64,000 nt of DNA from Microbacterium schleiferi (GTDB lineage: Bacteria > Actinomycetota > Actinomycetes > Actinomycetales > Microbacteriaceae). The notes beneath the pieces were generated by a model that was given only the letters and a program-made list of their open reading frames with translations, did no database searches and had not been told where the DNA came from. The position numbers and the translations under genes are program-made. The first letter of the stretch is position 1. The number at the start of each line of letters is the position of its first letter. The stretch spans positions 181,410 through 245,409 of the forward strand of contig NZ_JAJGNI010000005.1 in the NCBI RefSeq assembly GCF_020781975.1, given 5' to 3'. Of this stretch, positions 27,008-36,646 are shown piece after piece.

Positions 27008-28083
27008 TGCTCTGCTTCCCCGGATGCCTCGGAGTCGGCATCCGTTTTCTTACTCGTTCGCTTGGCTCGCCACACGGGCCGATCCGGAACCCCGGGCTGC
27101 GCGATGGGGGTGGGTTTGGTCCGGGGCGGGTTGGCGCCACGCACCCTGCCGGCCGTCTCGAGACCGGACAGCATGATGGAGTTCATCTGCGGCAGGGTGA
27201 GTCCGAGCCCATCGATCGCGCGCTTGAGTCTCATGCGCAGTTCGCGCGCGACGTCGTCCTTCGCCCCTGCCCGTGTCTTGATCACGATCCGGATGACCAA
27301 CGCGTCGCCCGAGACCGACTCCAGCCCCCACACTTCGGGATCCTCGATGATGCGGCTGCGCCACTTCGGCTCCTGTGCGAGAGCGCGCGCGGCATCCAGC
27401 ATCGCTTGTTCGACCTCGTCGACATCGGCATTCACCGGTACGGCGAGGTCGATGATTGCGCGCGACCATCCCTGTGACATGTTGCCGATGCGGGTGATTT
27501 CGCCATTGCGCACGAACCACAGCGTGCCGTTGACGTCGCGAACCTGGGTGATGCGGACACTCACGTATTCGACGACGCCGGTGGCAAGCCCCAGGTCAGC
27601 GACGTCACCGATGCCGATCTGGTCTTCGGCGACGATGAAGATCCCGTTGAGCACGTCTTTGACGATGTTCTGTGCGCCGAAACCGAGGCCGGCCCCGATG
27701 GCCGCGCTCAGCAACGTGAACGAGCCCATCACCTGAGGTCCCGCGAGGATCAGGATGATCAGCAGAATCGCGACGATCACGACGGTGACGTTCACGATGT
27801 TCTGCAGGATCGACCCGAGGGTGCGGGTCCGCTGCACGACGCGAACGGATGCCAACGGCGACCGTTCGAGCGCCTGCGTGTCGTCGACGCGAGCGCGGGA
27901 TTTGGCGCCTTCGACCACCCGACGAACGACCCGACGGATGATCAGTCGCAGCACCCAGACGACCACCACGGCGCTCACGAGGACGATCGCGACCTGCAGG
28001 AGCGTGCCGCCGATCTCGCCGAGTATGGCGAGGAAGCTCTCCCACGGGGTCGCGGGTGCCGGGGCGGTCTCGAACTGGCGCAT
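27004..28083 (-). CDS. Small-conductance mechanosensitive channel (MscS family)
   Basis: A 359-residue MscS-type channel that opens on membrane tension after hypo-osmotic shock. Two to three N-terminal transmembrane helices ([19 protein letters not shown] and [17 protein letters not shown]) are followed by the pore helix [21 protein letters not shown] and the beta domain ([25 protein letters not shown]). The C-terminus is a basic tail with proline. ATG at 28083 is chosen because it is 7 nt from TAGGAT; GTG at 28086 adds one residue. glbO follows with overlap. Confidence 0.92.
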   Translation of the reverse strand: MRQFETAPAPATPWESFLAILGEIGGTLLQVAIVLVSAVVVVWVLRLIIRRVVRRVVEGAKSRARVDDTQALERSPLASVRVVQRTRTLGSILQNIVNVTVVIVAILLIILILAGPQVMGSFTLLSAAIGAGLGFGAQNIVKDVLNGIFIVAEDQIGIGDVADLGLATGVVEYVSVRITQVRDVNGTLWFVRNGEITRIGNMSQGWSRAIIDLAVPVNADVDEVEQAMLDAARALAQEPKWRSRIIEDPEVWGLESVSGDALVIRIVIKTRAGAKDDVARELRMRLKRAIDGLGLTLPQMNSIMLSGLETAGRVRGANPPRTKPTPIAQPGVPDRPVWRAKRTSKKTDADSEASGEAEQ

Positions 28084-28096
28084 CACGAGAATCCTA
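28084..28096 (-). promoter_or_regulatory. Leaderless-type promoter of mscS-glbO
   Basis: On the minus strand TAGGAT (28096-28091), TCTCGTG, ATG gives a 7-nt spacer to the ATG at 28083. No Shine-Dalgarno is seen. Confidence 0.5.
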
Positions 28097-28147
28097 GGAC
28101 TCTCGTCTCAGCGTTGTCGCCGGGTTCGGACCGCCCCGGTTCATCGC

Positions 28148-28951
28148 TCACGCGTCGCGGCTGCGCAGCAGCACCCACCCGCCGATCAACGGGAGGATCG
28201 CCCAGCCGATGAGCGTGAGAAGGGGTGCGACGACGTCGGTGGCTCCAACGGCCGTGAGCGTCGAAGCTGCGGTCATCGGCAGGTAGGCGCCGAGATCCAC
28301 GAGCCACTGCCAGCTCTCGCCAGCGAGCGAGAACAACTGGAAGACGATGGGAAGAACGAACAGGATGCCGACGGTGATCGCGATGGCGCCGGCGCCGTTT
28401 CGCACGATGAACCCGACGCCGAGTCCCAACAGTGTGAACGAGACCATCGAGAGCACCCCGTAGGAGAGCGGAATGATCGAGTCCGCTGGCGTTCCCCAGT
28501 CGATGCCCGTGGCCAGCAATGGCGCGGTGGCTGCGATCGCCACGGCGTAGGTGACGGCTGTGGCCAGGGCCATGATCACTCCGATGACCACGGCCTTGGC
28601 GATCAGCACGGCTCCGCGGCGGGGCTCCGCGGTAAGCGTCGAACGGATCATGCCGGTCGAGTATTCGCCGGTGATCACGATCGCACCGAGGATGCCGGCT
28701 ACGAGCATCGTGAACTGTGTCGGCGACAGGATCGCCGAGATGGGAGGCAGTGGGTTCGGAAAGTCCCGGGAGCTCGCTGCAATGAGGCACGAGATCGCCA
28801 GGGAGAGAACGAGAGCGATCCCGAGCGACCACCACGTGGAGCGCAGGGTTGTCACTTTGATCGCCTCGCTGCGCAGCAAGTTCGCACCGTTGAGGCGGTG
28901 CGTGCCGGCGTGTTCGACCGTTCGAGTGGGGGTGGCAGTGGCGGTGGTCAT
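28148..28951 (-). CDS. ABC-2 type transporter permease
   Basis: A 267-residue membrane protein with about six transmembrane segments, in the style of ABC-2 exporters of Micrococcales. The N-terminus EAIKVTTLRSTWWSLGIALVL and the loop TGEYSTGMIRSTLTAEPRR are typical. It overlaps the ATPase gene by 4 bases and together they should form an exporter, likely of a lipid-like or antimicrobial compound; substrate unknown. Confidence 0.88.
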   Translation of the reverse strand: MTTATATPTRTVEHAGTHRLNGANLLRSEAIKVTTLRSTWWSLGIALVLSLAISCLIAASSRDFPNPLPPISAILSPTQFTMLVAGILGAIVITGEYSTGMIRSTLTAEPRRGAVLIAKAVVIGVIMALATAVTYAVAIAATAPLLATGIDWGTPADSIIPLSYGVLSMVSFTLLGLGVGFIVRNGAGAIAITVGILFVLPIVFQLFSLAGESWQWLVDLGAYLPMTAASTLTAVGATDVVAPLLTLIGWAILPLIGGWVLLRSRDA

Positions 28952-29859
28952 GCGATCTCCTTCGTCCGGTACTCGACGGCCTCGCCGGTGAGAGCAAGGT
29001 AGGCATCCTCGAGAGAACCGGCATGGGGCGTGAGTTCGTGCAGCGGGATGCCGCGAGCCGCGGCAAGATCGCCGATGCGTGCAGCTGTCAGCCCCGTGAT
29101 CGTCGCAAGCTCCGGTTCGTTCGAGGTCACGGTGACCTCCGATCCTTCTATTTCGCTGATGAGCTCGGTCAGCCGAGGCGATCGCACTGTCACGGCTGTG
29201 CTCGTCCATTCCTGAACGAGGTCGGGCAGATCACCCTCGGCGAGAACCTTGCCGCGTCCGAGCACGACGATGCGGTCTGCTGTCTGTGCCATCTCGCTCA
29301 TGAGATGACTCGACAAAAGCACCGTACGTCCCTCACCCGCGACATAACGCACGAACTGCCGTACCCACCGCACGCCCTCGGGATCCAGACCGTTCACCGG
29401 CTCGTCCAAGATCAACGTGTGCGGGTCACCGAGCAGTGCGGTTGCGATCCCCAGACGTTGTCCCATACCGAGCGAGAAGGTGCCGGCGCGGCGACCGGCC
29501 ACAGAGGCGATACCGGTCAGTTCGATGACTTCGTCGACCCTGGCCCGACCGAAACCGTGGGTTGCAGCGATCGCGCGCAGGTGGTTACGGGCGGACCGCC
29601 CCGTGTGAACAGCTTTCGCGTCGAGGAGAACGCCCACTTCCGTCAGAGGCGCCCGCATCGACTGGTACCGCGCGCCGTTCACGGTCACGCGACCAGCGGT
29701 CGGACGGTCAAGGCCCACGATCATCCGCATCGTGGTGGATTTGCCCGCCCCGTTCGGGCCGAGGAACCCGGTGACCTTCCCCGGCGGCACGGTGAAGGAG
29801 ACATTGTCTACGGCGAGTTTGTCTCCGTAGCGTTTCGTGAGCTGCTCTGCAACGATCAT
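28948..29859 (-). CDS. ABC-2 type transporter ATP-binding protein
   Basis: A 303-residue ATPase: Walker A GPNGAGKST (residues about 33-41), Q-loop, variant signature SLGMGQRLGIA in place of LSGGQ, Walker B LILDEPVNGLDPEG and the switch histidine in LLSSHLMSE. The short C-terminal domain is typical of ABC-2 exporters of the drug/lantibiotic type. Start is set by TAGCGT 6 nt before the ATG. It partners the permease that overlaps its end. Confidence 0.93.
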   Translation of the reverse strand: MIVAEQLTKRYGDKLAVDNVSFTVPPGKVTGFLGPNGAGKSTTMRMIVGLDRPTAGRVTVNGARYQSMRAPLTEVGVLLDAKAVHTGRSARNHLRAIAATHGFGRARVDEVIELTGIASVAGRRAGTFSLGMGQRLGIATALLGDPHTLILDEPVNGLDPEGVRWVRQFVRYVAGEGRTVLLSSHLMSEMAQTADRIVVLGRGKVLAEGDLPDLVQEWTSTAVTVRSPRLTELISEIEGSEVTVTSNEPELATITGLTAARIGDLAAARGIPLHELTPHAGSLEDAYLALTGEAVEYRTKEIA

Positions 29860-29871
29860 GCCTCCACGCTA
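29860..29871 (-). promoter_or_regulatory. Leaderless-type promoter of the ABC exporter
   Basis: TAGCGT (29871-29866) is followed by GGAGGC and ATG on the minus strand. The spacer resembles a Shine-Dalgarno but lies too close to the start to act as one. Confidence 0.5.
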
Positions 29872-29915
29872 CGGAGGTCACCGCCGAGAAACATCCATCG
29901 CAAGGCGGACACGAG

Positions 29916-29953
29916 CGCGGGGGAAGTACTACCGAAGTGGTGCTTCCCCCGCG
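29916..29953 (-). terminator. Hairpin terminator after pepN
   Basis: CGCGGGGGAAG (29916-29926) and CTTCCCCCGCG (29943-29953) are perfect 11-base arms 9 bases past the pepN stop; the inner bases can extend the stem. No T-run follows. Confidence 0.6.
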
Positions 29954-29961
29954 TTGATACG

Positions 29962-32538
29962 TCAGAGCGCGTCGCGCTCCTGGACCGCAAGGGCGCGTTC
30001 CACGCCGGCGAGGTTTTCTGCCACAAGCCGGCGCAGCGCCGCTGGCGCTTCCCCGTTGGCGGAGAGCCACGCGCGTGTCGCGTCGCGGAGCTTCGCGTTT
30101 GCCAGCGGCGCGGGGTACAGGCCCAGCACGAGGTACTCGGCGATCTTGTACGTGCGCGACTCCCAGACGGGAAGCAACATCGCGAAGTACTGGTCCACGA
30201 ACTCGTCGAGCAGCAGCACACCGGCGGGGTGCGTGAAGCCGAGACCTGCGGCGCGTACGAGCGTGTTGGGCAGGCGATCCGAGTCGACAAGCGATGACCA
30301 CGCCGCGTTCTTCGCCTCCGGCGTCGGCAGCGCAGCCTTGGCCTGCGCGGCGAACTCAGCGCCCTTGGCGGTGTTGTCGCTAGCCAGCGCCTCGTCGATG
30401 ACGCCCTCGGTGATCACTCCGCCCGCGGCGAGCGACACGAGCAGCTGCCACGACAGATCAGTGTCGATCGTGAGCCCATCGAGGGTGATCTCTCCGGCGC
30501 GCAGGGCGCGCACCGTCTCCCAGTGCTCGGGGGTTGCAGCCGCGCTCGCGAACGCGGTGACGAACTGCAACTGGCTGTCGCTGCCGGCATCCGCTGCCTG
30601 CGCGAGCGCCCACAGCCCATCTGCGACCTTGTGACGCGACGCGTCGCGCTTGTCGGGGGTCACGTACGAGTTGGCCGCCAGCTGCAGCTGCGCGAGAGTC
30701 GTTCGCACCGTGGTCGATTCGGTCTCGGAGGCGATGTTGCCGAGGACCAGGTCGATGTAGTCGGACGCCGAGGCTTCGGCATCCCGCGTCTGATCCCACG
30801 CGGCACCCCACACCAGTGACCGGGCAAGCGGGTCGGAGATCTTCGAGAGATGGTCGATCGCCGTCTGCAGCGACCGCTCGTCGAGGCGGATCTTCGCGTA
30901 CGCGAGGTCGTGGTCGTTCAGGAGAACCAGGTCGGGGCGGGTCAGGCCGACGAGCTCGGGAACATCGGTGAGGTCTCCGTCGACATCCAGCTCCGTGAAG
31001 TGGGTGCGGACGAGTTCACCGTTCTGCAGGTCGTAGAAGCCGACGCCGAGGCGGTGGGGCCGGATCGTCGGGTAGTCCGACGGGGCCGTCTGGACGATCT
31101 TGAACGCCGAGATCGTGCCGTCTGCACCCTCGACGATGGCGGGGGAGAGGGTGTTGACGCCGGCGGTCTCGAGCCACTTCTTCGACCACTCGGTCAGCTC
31201 GCGTCCACTGGTCGTCTCGAGCTCGGTCAGCAGGTCGCGAAGCTCCGTGTTGCCGTACTCGTGCTTGCGGAAGTACGCCCCGACACCGGCGAAGAACTCG
31301 TCGATGCCGACCCAGGCTGCCAGCTGCTTGAGCACCGACCCGCCCTTCGCGTAGGTGATGCCGTCGAAGTTCACCTGAACGTCTTCGAGGTCGCGGATCT
31401 CGGCGACGACGGGGTGGGTGGAGGGGAGCTGGTCCTGGCGGTAGGCCCAGGTCTTCTCCATCGCATTGAACGTCGTCCAGGCCTCGGTCCACTCGGTGGC
31501 CTCGGCCGTCGCAATCGTCGAAGCCCACTCGGCGAACGACTCGTTGAGCCAGAGATCGTTCCACCACTTCATGGTGACGAGGTCACCGAACCACATGTGG
31601 GCAAGCTCGTGGAGGATCGTGACGACGCGGCGCTCCTTGACGGCATCCGTCACCTTGCTGCGGAAGACGTACACCTCGGTGAAGGTGACTGCTCCCGCAT
31701 TCTCCATGGCTCCGGCGTTGAACTCCGGGACGAACAATTGGTCATACTTCGCGAACGGGTACGGGTAGTCGAACTTGTCCTCGTAGTAGGCGAAGCCCTG
31801 GCGGGTCTTCTCGAAGATGTAGTCGGCGTCGAGGTACTGCCACAGGCTCTTGCGCGCGAAGATGCCAAGCGGGATGACGCGACCCGAGGCGCTGGTCAAC
31901 TCGGAGAACGTCGACTCATAGGGGCCGGCGATCAGTGCCGTGATGTAGGACGAGATCCGCGGCGTCGGCTCGAACTCCCACGTTGCGACGCCCTCGCCGC
32001 TGGGTACGGGCTCGGGGGTCGGGGAGTTGGAGATCACCTTCCACGACGCGGGAGCGGTCACGGTGAACTGGAACGTCGCCTTCAGGTCGGGCTGCTCGAA
32101 CACGGCGAAGACGCGACGCGAGTCGGGCACCTCGAACTGGGTGTAGAGGTAGACCTCGCCGTCGACGGGGTCGACGAACCGGTGCAGGCCTTCGCCGGTG
32201 TTCGTGTATTCGCAGTCGGCGACGACGACGAGTTCGTTCTCGAGCGCGAGTTCGTCGAGCGCAATCCGGGAGTCGGTGAACGCCGAGGCCGGGATGCTGC
32301 GTCCGTTGAGCGTGACGGAGTGGACGCGTCGGGCGATCAGGTCGATGAAGGTCGACGCGCCCTCGGTGGCGGTGAAGCGCACGGTGGAGGTCGACCGGAA
32401 CACCTCCGGGCCGGTGGTCAGATCCAGCTCGACCTCATAAGACTGCGTGTCGAGGACGCCGCGACGCTCCTGCGCTTCGATGCGGGTGAGGTTTTCTCCA
32501 GGCACTTTCGGATGCTCCCAAGTGTGTGAGGGGTTCAT
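29962..32538 (-). CDS. pepN: Aminopeptidase N (M1 family)
   Basis: An 858-residue M1 zinc aminopeptidase that trims N-terminal residues from peptides in the cytoplasm. Motifs are GAMEN (276-280) for the free amino terminus, HELAH (310-314) plus E333 (LNESFAEW) for zinc, and a C-terminal ERAP1-like helical domain. Length equals the actinobacterial PepN. The gene is alone between the exporter and the BCCT remnant and ends at a strong hairpin. Confidence 0.96.
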   Translation of the reverse strand: MNPSHTWEHPKVPGENLTRIEAQERRGVLDTQSYEVELDLTTGPEVFRSTSTVRFTATEGASTFIDLIARRVHSVTLNGRSIPASAFTDSRIALDELALENELVVVADCEYTNTGEGLHRFVDPVDGEVYLYTQFEVPDSRRVFAVFEQPDLKATFQFTVTAPASWKVISNSPTPEPVPSGEGVATWEFEPTPRISSYITALIAGPYESTFSELTSASGRVIPLGIFARKSLWQYLDADYIFEKTRQGFAYYEDKFDYPYPFAKYDQLFVPEFNAGAMENAGAVTFTEVYVFRSKVTDAVKERRVVTILHELAHMWFGDLVTMKWWNDLWLNESFAEWASTIATAEATEWTEAWTTFNAMEKTWAYRQDQLPSTHPVVAEIRDLEDVQVNFDGITYAKGGSVLKQLAAWVGIDEFFAGVGAYFRKHEYGNTELRDLLTELETTSGRELTEWSKKWLETAGVNTLSPAIVEGADGTISAFKIVQTAPSDYPTIRPHRLGVGFYDLQNGELVRTHFTELDVDGDLTDVPELVGLTRPDLVLLNDHDLAYAKIRLDERSLQTAIDHLSKISDPLARSLVWGAAWDQTRDAEASASDYIDLVLGNIASETESTTVRTTLAQLQLAANSYVTPDKRDASRHKVADGLWALAQAADAGSDSQLQFVTAFASAAATPEHWETVRALRAGEITLDGLTIDTDLSWQLLVSLAAGGVITEGVIDEALASDNTAKGAEFAAQAKAALPTPEAKNAAWSSLVDSDRLPNTLVRAAGLGFTHPAGVLLLDEFVDQYFAMLLPVWESRTYKIAEYLVLGLYPAPLANAKLRDATRAWLSANGEAPAALRRLVAENLAGVERALAVQERDAL

Positions 32539-32693
32539 GGATGCCGCGAAACGGCCTCGCGCATTGTGGGCGCGACAACCCCCAAGCCTACGCCGCGACC
32601 TCCTCGCAGCCGCGCGACCAGCGCAGGAGGCGGTATAGCGTTGAGCCGACGTTTACCTGACGAGTGAGTGCACACGGAATCAGGGAGACCTCG

Positions 32694-34431
32694 ATGGCGC
32701 GGACCAATGACGGTGCGGGGACGAACGGACCTGTCAAGCGAGTGCTCCGCGAGGTCAACACCCCAGAGCTCGAGCGCGGCATCCATCCGGCGCTGATCCC
32801 CGGCATCGGTGTTGAACAGACGGGGCGCCGATCCTCAACGAATGTGACGGTCTTTCTCACGGCGGGCGTCTTCGTCGCAGCGGTGATCATCTGGGCGATC
32901 GTGTCGCCGGCAAGTCTACAGTTCGTCGGCAGCACCGCGCTCGGCTGGGTGACGACGAACTTCGGCTGGCTGTTTTCGACGCTCGCCGTTCTCGTCCTGG
33001 GCTTCATGCTCGTGATCGGCTATGGCCGCACAGGCGGGGTGCGCCTCGGTGCTGACGACGAGAAACCCGAGTTCTCGACGATCTCGTGGATTGCCATGCT
33101 CTTCTCGGCCGGAATGGGGATCGGACTGCTGTTCTATGGTCCGCTGGAACCGTTGTCATTCTTCGTCGACCCACCGCATGGTTTCACCGTCGAGCCGGGC
33201 ACGACTGATGCCATGGAGACAGCCCTCGCGCAGACACTGTTCCACTGGGGCCCGCTGGCGTGGGGGTTCTACGCTCTCGTCGGCGCCGCTATCGCCTACG
33301 GCGCGTACCGGCGTGGTCGCGCGCCGCTCATCTCCGGGATTTTCGAGCCCCTGTTCGGCCGCCGGGTGGACGGCTGGGCTGGTGGCGTGATCGACATCTT
33401 CGCGATCATCGTCACGCTCTTCGGTGCTGATCGTCACCTTGCTGCCGTCGGGCCTGGTGACCTTCTTCAGCGACCTCGGCATCATGATGTCGCGCAACTC
33501 CTTTGAAGGTGAGGATGCCGCATCCTTCATGGCGTCCTGGACTACCTACTACTGGGCATGGTGGATCTCGTGGTCGCCCTTCGTGGGGATCTTCATCGCG
33601 AAAATCTCGCGCGGCAGGACGCTGCGCGAGTTCGTCACCGTCGTCATCCTCATTCCCTCGGCCGTCTGCTTCGTGTGGTTCACGACCCTCGGCGGAACGG
33701 CGATGTGGATGGAGCAAGAGGGAGTCGGGCTCAGCGAGCTCGCCCAACCCGAGGACGTGCTGTTCGGAGTGCTCGGGGAACTGCCACTGGGTGCCCTGAC
33801 CTCGGTGGTCGCGATCATCTCGATCGTCGTCTACTTCGTCACCTCTGCCGATTCCGCCTCGATCGTCATGGGGTCGATGAGTCAGCGCGGGAAGCCGGAG
33901 CCATCCTCGTGGGTGACCATCACCTGGGGTGTGCTGCTTGGTGGGGTCGCTGCGGCGCTCTTGGTGGTCGGCGGTGCGACAGCGCTGCAGGGGCTGCAGT
34001 CCATCATGATCGTGACCGCCTTGCCATTCGCGCTCGTGATCATCGGAATCATGATCGCGTGGGCGAAGGAACTGCGCACAGACCCGTACGTGCTCCGCCG
34101 GAAGTTCGCTCGTGCAGCGATCGCGCAGGGGGTCCGGCAGGGCATCGCCGAACACGGCGATGACTTCGTGTTCGACGCCACCGAGGTCGGCTCGGGCGAG
34201 GGTGCGGGAGCGTGGCTTGATTCGACGGATCCCGAGCTCACCGAGTGGTACACGACAGCGACGCAGGAGATCGACGTGGTCGATGCTGACGACGTTGCAC
34301 GCACCCTCGAGCCGGGCCGCATCCAGCCGAAGGGGCCTGACCGTCCCGACCACGAGGCATCCGGCGACGCGTCCCTCGTGACACGCGAGCGGCGGCCGAA
34401 ACCCGCTGAGGACGACACCCCGCAGACGTGA
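32694..34431 (+). pseudogene. BCCT-family transporter gene with internal deletion and frameshift
   Basis: Two frames together give one betaine/carnitine/choline carrier (BCCT). The first (32694-33506) starts at an ATG with GGGAGA upstream and runs through the first transmembrane helices (FSAGMGIGLLFYGPLEPLSFF, FHWGPLAWGFYALVGAA) to IDIFAIIVTLFG, then goes out of frame. The second (from about 33424) resumes at VLIVTLLPSGLVTFFSDLG and carries the BCCT signature YYWAWWISWSPFVGIFIA to the end at 34431. About 75 residues (the GTATSLGLGALQ segment and following helix) are missing at the junction near 33432, so there is a deletion of a length not divisible by three. A functional carrier is unlikely. 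Confidence 0.85.
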
Positions 34432-34444
34432 CGTCAGTCGCTTC

Positions 34445-34457
34445 TAGGATGGGAACC
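34445..34457 (+). promoter_or_regulatory. Leaderless-type promoter of rpiB
   Basis: TAGGAT at 34445-34450 is 7 nt before the ATG at 34458. Confidence 0.5.
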
Positions 34458-34988
34458 ATGCGCATCCACATCGCCACCGACCACGCCGGTATGGAGTTCT
34501 CCACGCAGCTCCAGCACCACCTCGCCGAGCAGGGTCACGAGGTCATCGACCACGGCCCTATCGAGTACGACGCCGTCGATGACTACCCGTCGTTCTGCAT
34601 CCGTGCCGCCCTCGGCGTCGTCGCCGATCAGAGTGCGGGCATCGAGGCTCTCGGCATCGTGTTCGGTGGCTCAGGCAACGGTGAGCAGATCGCTGCGAAC
34701 AAGGTGCGCGGCATCCGCGCAGCCCTCGTCTGGAGCATTGCGACTGCCGAGCTCGCCCGGCAGCACAACGATGCGAACGTCATCGCGATCGGAGCGCGCC
34801 AGCACTCCTTCAGCGAGGTCGTGACCTTCATCGACCGGTTCATAGAGACGCCCTTCTCGAACGAGGAACGTCACGTGCGTCGCATCGGCCAGATCGCCGC
34901 GTACGAGGCTGACGGGTCGCTCCTGCCCGACCCGCGGGATGTCGCGAACACCGCCGCGACCGACTCGTTCGACCCGGAAGCTGGTTGA
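34458..34988 (+). CDS. rpiB: Ribose-5-phosphate isomerase B
   Basis: Interconverts ribose-5-phosphate and ribulose-5-phosphate. The 176-residue RpiB/LacAB-type enzyme has the N-terminal MRIHIATDHAGMEF phosphate motif, HGPIEYDAVDDYPSF, the GIVFGGSGNGEQIAANKVRGIRAAL active-site loop and the NVIAIGARQHS strand. In RpiB enzymes of this type a glutamate replaces the cysteine base; the GSGNGE glutamate fits. The stop overlaps the start of the glycosylase gene. Confidence 0.95.
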   Translation: MRIHIATDHAGMEFSTQLQHHLAEQGHEVIDHGPIEYDAVDDYPSFCIRAALGVVADQSAGIEALGIVFGGSGNGEQIAANKVRGIRAALVWSIATAELARQHNDANVIAIGARQHSFSEVVTFIDRFIETPFSNEERHVRRIGQIAAYEADGSLLPDPRDVANTAATDSFDPEAG

Positions 34989-35986
34989 TGCCCGAGGGTC
35001 ATTCCGTTCACCGGATCGCTCGGCAGTTCGCTCGCAACTTCGTCGGTCGCGCTGTGCAGGCATCCAGCCCGCAGGGTCGCTTTGCCGACGGGGCCGCAGC
35101 GCTCGCAGGCCGGGAAATGCTCGAGGCGCGTGCGGTCGGCAAGCAGATGTTCCTGCGCTTCGATGGTGACCTGTGGCTGCGTGTGCACCTCGGCATGTAC
35201 GGTGCGTGGGACTTCGCCGGCGTGATCGACGCCGATCCCACCATCGCCTCCGCGAACGGGCGGATGGGACAGACCAACCAGCGCGGCACGGTGATCGACG
35301 AGCCGATCATGGATGCCGCGGGCGAGAACTCGCTCACCTCGATCGGCGCGCCCCGGCGCGCGCGCGGTCACGTGCGGATGTCGGAGCAGACGACCGGGCT
35401 GCCCGATGAGGAGGGTCAGTGGCCGCCCCCAGTGGTCGGCCAAGTTCGTCTGAGGCTGCTCACCGACGAGACCTGCGCCGATCTGCGGGGACCCACAGCC
35501 TGCGAGCTGCAGACGCCGGACGAGGTCGCCGCATCGCTCGCCAAGCTCGGACCGGATCCGCTCGTGGACGACCTCGCCGAGGGTGAGGAGCTGTTCACCG
35601 CGCGCGTGCGACGCGCCCCGACGCCCATCGGGCTGCTGCTGATGGACCAGTCGGTCGTCAGCGGAATCGGAAATGTCTATAGAGCTGAACTCCTGTTCCG
35701 GGTTCGGCTGAACCCTCATACCCCGGGGCGCGACGTGCCCGAAGAGACGGTGCGAGCACTCTGGCGCGATTGGACCCGGCTGCTCGCCATCGGCGTTGAG
35801 ACCGGCCAAATGATGACAATGGATGACCTCGATCCTGACGCCTATCGTCGCGCCATGGCCCACCGCGACGACCGTCACTGGGTCTACCACCGCGCCGGGT
35901 TGCCCTGCCGGGTCTGTGGCACTGCGATCGTGGTCGAAGAGGCCGCGTCGCGGAAGCTGTACTGGTGCCCCAGGTGTCAGGCGTGA
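34988..35986 (+). CDS. Fpg/Nei-family DNA glycosylase
   Basis: A 332-residue base-excision enzyme. After Met removal the catalytic proline would be P2 with E3 (MPEGHSVHR), which fixes the ATG at 34988, one base overlapping the rpiB stop. The helix-two-turn-helix region (DQSVVSGIGNVYRAELLF) and the C-terminal zinc finger (C307, C310, C327, C330) are complete. It resembles actinobacterial Nei2-type enzymes more than MutM, whose N-terminus is PELPE; substrate bases are therefore likely oxidised pyrimidines, an inference. Confidence 0.92.
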   Translation: MPEGHSVHRIARQFARNFVGRAVQASSPQGRFADGAAALAGREMLEARAVGKQMFLRFDGDLWLRVHLGMYGAWDFAGVIDADPTIASANGRMGQTNQRGTVIDEPIMDAAGENSLTSIGAPRRARGHVRMSEQTTGLPDEEGQWPPPVVGQVRLRLLTDETCADLRGPTACELQTPDEVAASLAKLGPDPLVDDLAEGEELFTARVRRAPTPIGLLLMDQSVVSGIGNVYRAELLFRVRLNPHTPGRDVPEETVRALWRDWTRLLAIGVETGQMMTMDDLDPDAYRRAMAHRDDRHWVYHRAGLPCRVCGTAIVVEEAASRKLYWCPRCQA

Positions 35987-36004
35987 GCCTGGATCCGACC
36001 ACCT

Positions 36005-36016
36005 TAGGCTGAATGC
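36005..36016 (+). promoter_or_regulatory. Leaderless-type promoter of the PaiB-like gene
   Basis: TAGGCT at 36005-36010 is 6 nt from the ATG at 36017 and shares the following GAATGC with the acyl-CoA ligase promoter. Confidence 0.5.
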
Positions 36017-36646
36017 ATGCGGCAGAATCCGAGCTTCGCCATGACCGACGTTGGCGAGTTGCGACGGATCGTTGAGCAGAATCCGTGGGCGACCCTGGTC
36101 AGTTCGACGGATGACGGTCTCGTCGCCTCCCACTACGCGGTGCTCCTGGATGACACTCGTGACGATCTCACCGTCGTCGGTCACGTCGGCAAGCCCGACG
36201 ACCTGATCCACGACCTCGGGGCTCGCGAGTTGCTGATCATCGTCCAAGGTCCGCACGGCTACATCTCGCCCGGCTGGTACGGCGACCGGCCGAGCGTGCC
36301 GACCTGGAACTTCGTGACAGTGCACCTGCGGGGAGTGCCGGAACTGCTGTCGACCGACGAGAATCTACGGGTGCTCGACCGTCTGGTTGCGCGTTTCGAG
36401 ACCCCGATGCCCGAGCCTCGGATGCTGTGGGAGCGTCCGAACGATGCTGATTTCGTCGAGCGACTCGAGCGCGGCACCGTCGGCTTTCGCCTCACACCGA
36501 CGTCGGTGGCAGCCAAGCGCAAGCTCAGCCAGAACCGGCCCGTCGAGCTCGTCGATCACATCATCCGTGAGCTCGAGAACGACGGCCCGCATCACAATCC
36601 GCCGCTTGCCGCAGAGATGCGCCGCGCGAATGACGCTCGCGCATGA
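36017..36646 (+). CDS. PaiB-like FMN-binding protein
   Basis: A 209-residue protein of the PaiB (FMN-binding negative transcriptional regulator) family with a split-barrel flavin fold: LRRIVEQNPWATLVS, the GHVGKPDDLI segment, IVQGPHGYISPGWYG and VPTWNFVTVHLRG. No HTH is present; despite the family name these are better seen as flavin- or heme-binding split-barrel proteins. It overlaps the amidohydrolase gene by 4 bases. Confidence 0.85.
   Translation: MRQNPSFAMTDVGELRRIVEQNPWATLVSSTDDGLVASHYAVLLDDTRDDLTVVGHVGKPDDLIHDLGARELLIIVQGPHGYISPGWYGDRPSVPTWNFVTVHLRGVPELLSTDENLRVLDRLVARFETPMPEPRMLWERPNDADFVERLERGTVGFRLTPTSVAAKRKLSQNRPVELVDHIIRELENDGPHHNPPLAAEMRRANDARA

Noticed and set aside
30850..32529. 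559-codon open frame antisense to pepN
   Set aside because: Shadow of pepN, whose zinc and GAMEN motifs are intact on the other strand.
36017..36646. PaiB-like protein as a DNA-binding repressor
   Set aside because: No helix-turn-helix is present; the sequence fits a flavin split barrel.
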